A stretch of DNA of 64,000 nucleotides from contig JAEOSU010000076.1 of assembly GCA_016840165.1 (NCBI GenBank), positions 1-64,000 of the forward strand. Reading direction: 5' to 3'. Below the pieces are notes generated by a model that was not told where the DNA came from, searched no databases, and saw only the letters and a list, made by a program, of their open reading frames with translations. Each line of letters starts with the position of its first letter. Positions within the stretch are counted from its first letter, which is position 1. A program made the position numbers and the translations under genes. Shown here piece after piece: positions 62,510-64,000 of the stretch. The DNA is from Promethearchaeota archaeon. Lineage in GTDB: Archaea; Asgardarchaeota; Lokiarchaeia; Sigyniarchaeales; SOKP01.

Positions 62510-63804
62510 TTAAAAGTGTCTGGTAAATCCTCAAAAGGTACTTCCATTTTTGCTTCATCATACACAGCACCACAGTTGACACATGCATATTCGTGTATAT
62601 CCAATAACTTTCTTAATTCTTTAGGATCGACATCTTGTTCCATTTTATTAGTAACATATTGCATCGCGGTATTGTCTCCAAATAATATTGCTCCCTTTAG
62701 TTTATTATCTTTAAGAACAATTTTCTCATAACAGCAATCTTTTTTATCTGCTTTTCTTAAGATGTCCCATCCTCCACCCTGTTCACTGCTAGGATCAAAA
62801 ATTCCTATAGAAGTCAAATCTAAACCTACGATTTTCAATGTATTTTTTGGAGTGGTTCCAGCATATTTTTTGGTTTTCTTTTCAAGAACAGAAGCAGAAA
62901 TTATTTTAGATTGTTCCATACACGCTGGAATAATGCCCCATGTCTGATTTTTATATTCAATACAATCTCCTACAGCATATACATCTTTTTCACTTGTTTC
63001 CAAGAATTCATTTACAATTATACCTCGATTAGTTTCAATACCTGCATTTTTTGCTAACGTAATTTCTGGACTAATTCCTGCTTGGATAAGAACAATATCA
63101 GCATTGAATACTCTCCCATCTTTAAGTTTGATACCCTCAACATGATTATTTCCAAGAATAGCTTCTGTGGCAGCGCTTAAGACAACATTTATTCCTCTTC
63201 CTTTGATCTCTTCTTTCAACATTAAACTGCATTCATCATCCAATTGTTTTGGTAATAATCGGGGAAAAAATTCAACCACAGTAGTGTCGAGATCTAATTG
63301 ATTAATTTGATTAGCTAATTCTAAACCAAGTAAACCCCCACCAATGATGACTGCTTTAGATTTTATGTTAAGTTTGGCAATATATTCTTTAATCTCTAGC
63401 GCATCTTTGATATTACGAAGAGTAAAAAGTCCTTTATGCTCCATCTCGGGTGCGTTTTCGATTGGAGGGATATTTGGATTGCTTCCAGTGGCAATGATAA
63501 GCTTATCATAAGAAAGAGGGCCGGGAGACTTATCGGTATAGATTTTCTTTTCCTTTGGAAGAATTTTTACTACTTTCTCCTCTAAGTGAAGTGATATCTT
63601 ATTAGTATGGTACCAATTTTCCTTAAAAACAATAAAATCATCGATAGAAACTTTATCGGATATAAATTCCGGTAATTTAATTCGGGTATAATAAGGGTAT
63701 TTTTCTTCAGTAAAAATCTCAATATCCACACCATCATTGAGATTACGGATATTCTGAGCACTAAACGTTCCCGCAACATTGTTTCCGATAATTATTATCT
63801 TCAT
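62455..63804 (-). CDS. NADH:rubredoxin oxidoreductase with C-terminal rubredoxin domain
   Basis: A 449-residue flavoprotein. FAD-binding IIIIGNNVAGTFSAQNIR opens the chain, then IIATGSNPNIPP, the NAD-binding VIIGGGLLGLELANQI and AVGDCIEYKN. After about residue 405 comes a rubredoxin domain with YACVNCGAVYDEAKMEVPFE and FKCPNPDCRATKKDF, so reductase and acceptor are joined in one protein. The second cysteine pair is spaced C-x4-C rather than C-x2-C. It should feed electrons to rubrerythrin and flavodiiron protein. Its ATG has a 196-bp upstream region that reaches the window end and shows nothing else. Confidence 0.9.
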   Translation of the reverse strand: MKIIIIGNNVAGTFSAQNIRNLNDGVDIEIFTEEKYPYYTRIKLPEFISDKVSIDDFIVFKENWYHTNKISLHLEEKVVKILPKEKKIYTDKSPGPLSYDKLIIATGSNPNIPPIENAPEMEHKGLFTLRNIKDALEIKEYIAKLNIKSKAVIIGGGLLGLELANQINQLDLDTTVVEFFPRLLPKQLDDECSLMLKEEIKGRGINVVLSAATEAILGNNHVEGIKLKDGRVFNADIVLIQAGISPEITLAKNAGIETNRGIIVNEFLETSEKDVYAVGDCIEYKNQTWGIIPACMEQSKIISASVLEKKTKKYAGTTPKNTLKIVGLDLTSIGIFDPSSEQGGGWDILRKADKKDCCYEKIVLKDNKLKGAILFGDNTAMQYVTNKMEQDVDPKELRKLLDIHEYACVNCGAVYDEAKMEVPFEDLPDTFKCPNPDCRATKKDFKLKI

Positions 63805-64000
63805 AGAAATAAAACGCTTTTCATAATATTTTAAGATTGTTATTATAGAATGAAAAAATTATTTTTTCTAAAAAGTATTGGATAAAGATATTCCTAACAT
63901 TGAAACATGTTCGTGTCTAATTTTAAATTAAGTAAAACAAATCATTCATTTGATTTATAAATATTACATTTATTAATCCAATATTCTTAAAAGAAAATAC

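Noticed and set aside
1..64000. CRISPR array, intact insertion sequence or prophage
   Set aside because: No regularly spaced repeats, terminal inverted repeats with transposase, integrase or phage structural genes were seen on either strand.

Overview
This window looks like part of the chromosome of an anaerobic archaeon, most likely an Asgard (Lokiarchaeia-like) lineage. The DNA is very A+T-rich, genes sit behind TATA-like elements, and GTG/TTG starts are common. Archaeal/eukaryotic-type information genes are present (S19e, S26e, L31e, L39e, L18a/LX, aIF6, prefoldin alpha, SRP receptor, SecE, TFB, Gar1, TrmY, Nep1, RNase P Rpp21, archaeal DnaG, archaeosine synthase). Two roadblock-like proteins, a caspase-fold (C25-like) exported peptidase and several large helical-repeat proteins fit Asgards. 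Species-level placement cannot be made from this sequence alone.

Layout. 0.1-0.25 kb: an interrupted tRNA-Gly gene. 0.26-2.0 kb (minus): small zinc-ribbon protein, Nep1, Rpp21, CRM-domain protein. 2.1-12.9 kb (plus): the archaeal S19e-PDCD5-L39e-L31e-aIF6-L18a-prefoldin-FtsY-SecE supercluster, split between L31e and aIF6 by a 6.5 kb minus-strand block of two membrane-anchored S15/CocE-type hydrolases and a PepD dipeptidase. 13-28 kb: OsmC, dnaG, a Get3/ArsA ATPase, a GH172/DUF2961 protein, AhcY, a double Lrp-type regulator, the ArcS-RaSEA archaeosine pair, Gar1-TFB, roadblock proteins, a decayed CDS, TrmY, a phospholipid synthase and S26e. 28.6-49.3 kb: PIN-repeat protein, MobB, AIR-synthase-like protein, membrane proteins, ADP-forming acyl-CoA synthetase alpha-type protein, the corrinoid iron-sulfur protein subunit of CODH/ACS, C25-like peptidase, TPR protein, a MoaD/Urm1-like protein, RNase Z, a coiled-coil protein and a LolCDE-type ABC exporter. 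49.4-49.6 kb: a strongly structured candidate ncRNA. 49.8-55.6 kb: a methyltransferase corrinoid protein, then a sulfur/Fe-S island (TusA, an IscS lacking its PLP lysine, an IscU fused to a reductase-like domain, and a CoA-disulfide-reductase/rhodanese/TusA/rhodanese fusion). 55.7-63.8 kb: rubrerythrin, ArsB/NhaD-type transporter, HAD phosphatase, acyl-CoA dehydrogenase, F420H2-oxidase-type flavodiiron protein, MBL hydrolase, two rubredoxins and an NADH:rubredoxin oxidoreductase, i.e. an anaerobe's oxygen/peroxide detoxification set.

Main discovery. The gene for the archaeal DnaG protein is interrupted by a 43-nt insert (14482-14524, minus strand) that carries in-frame stops, can fold into a bulge-helix-bulge-type structure, and whose removal at the predicted cleavage points restores a continuous DnaG reading frame at a conserved position. 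This is best explained as an archaeal pre-mRNA intron processed by the tRNA splicing endonuclease. The tRNA-Gly gene in the same window has an independent candidate BHB intron in its T-loop. Other notable points are the 145-nt structured RNA near 49.5 kb, the unusual Fe-S/sulfur-relay proteins, an L31e with a long acidic N-terminal extension, and S26e apparently starting at ATT. No CRISPR array, intact insertion sequence, rRNA gene or replication origin was recognised.
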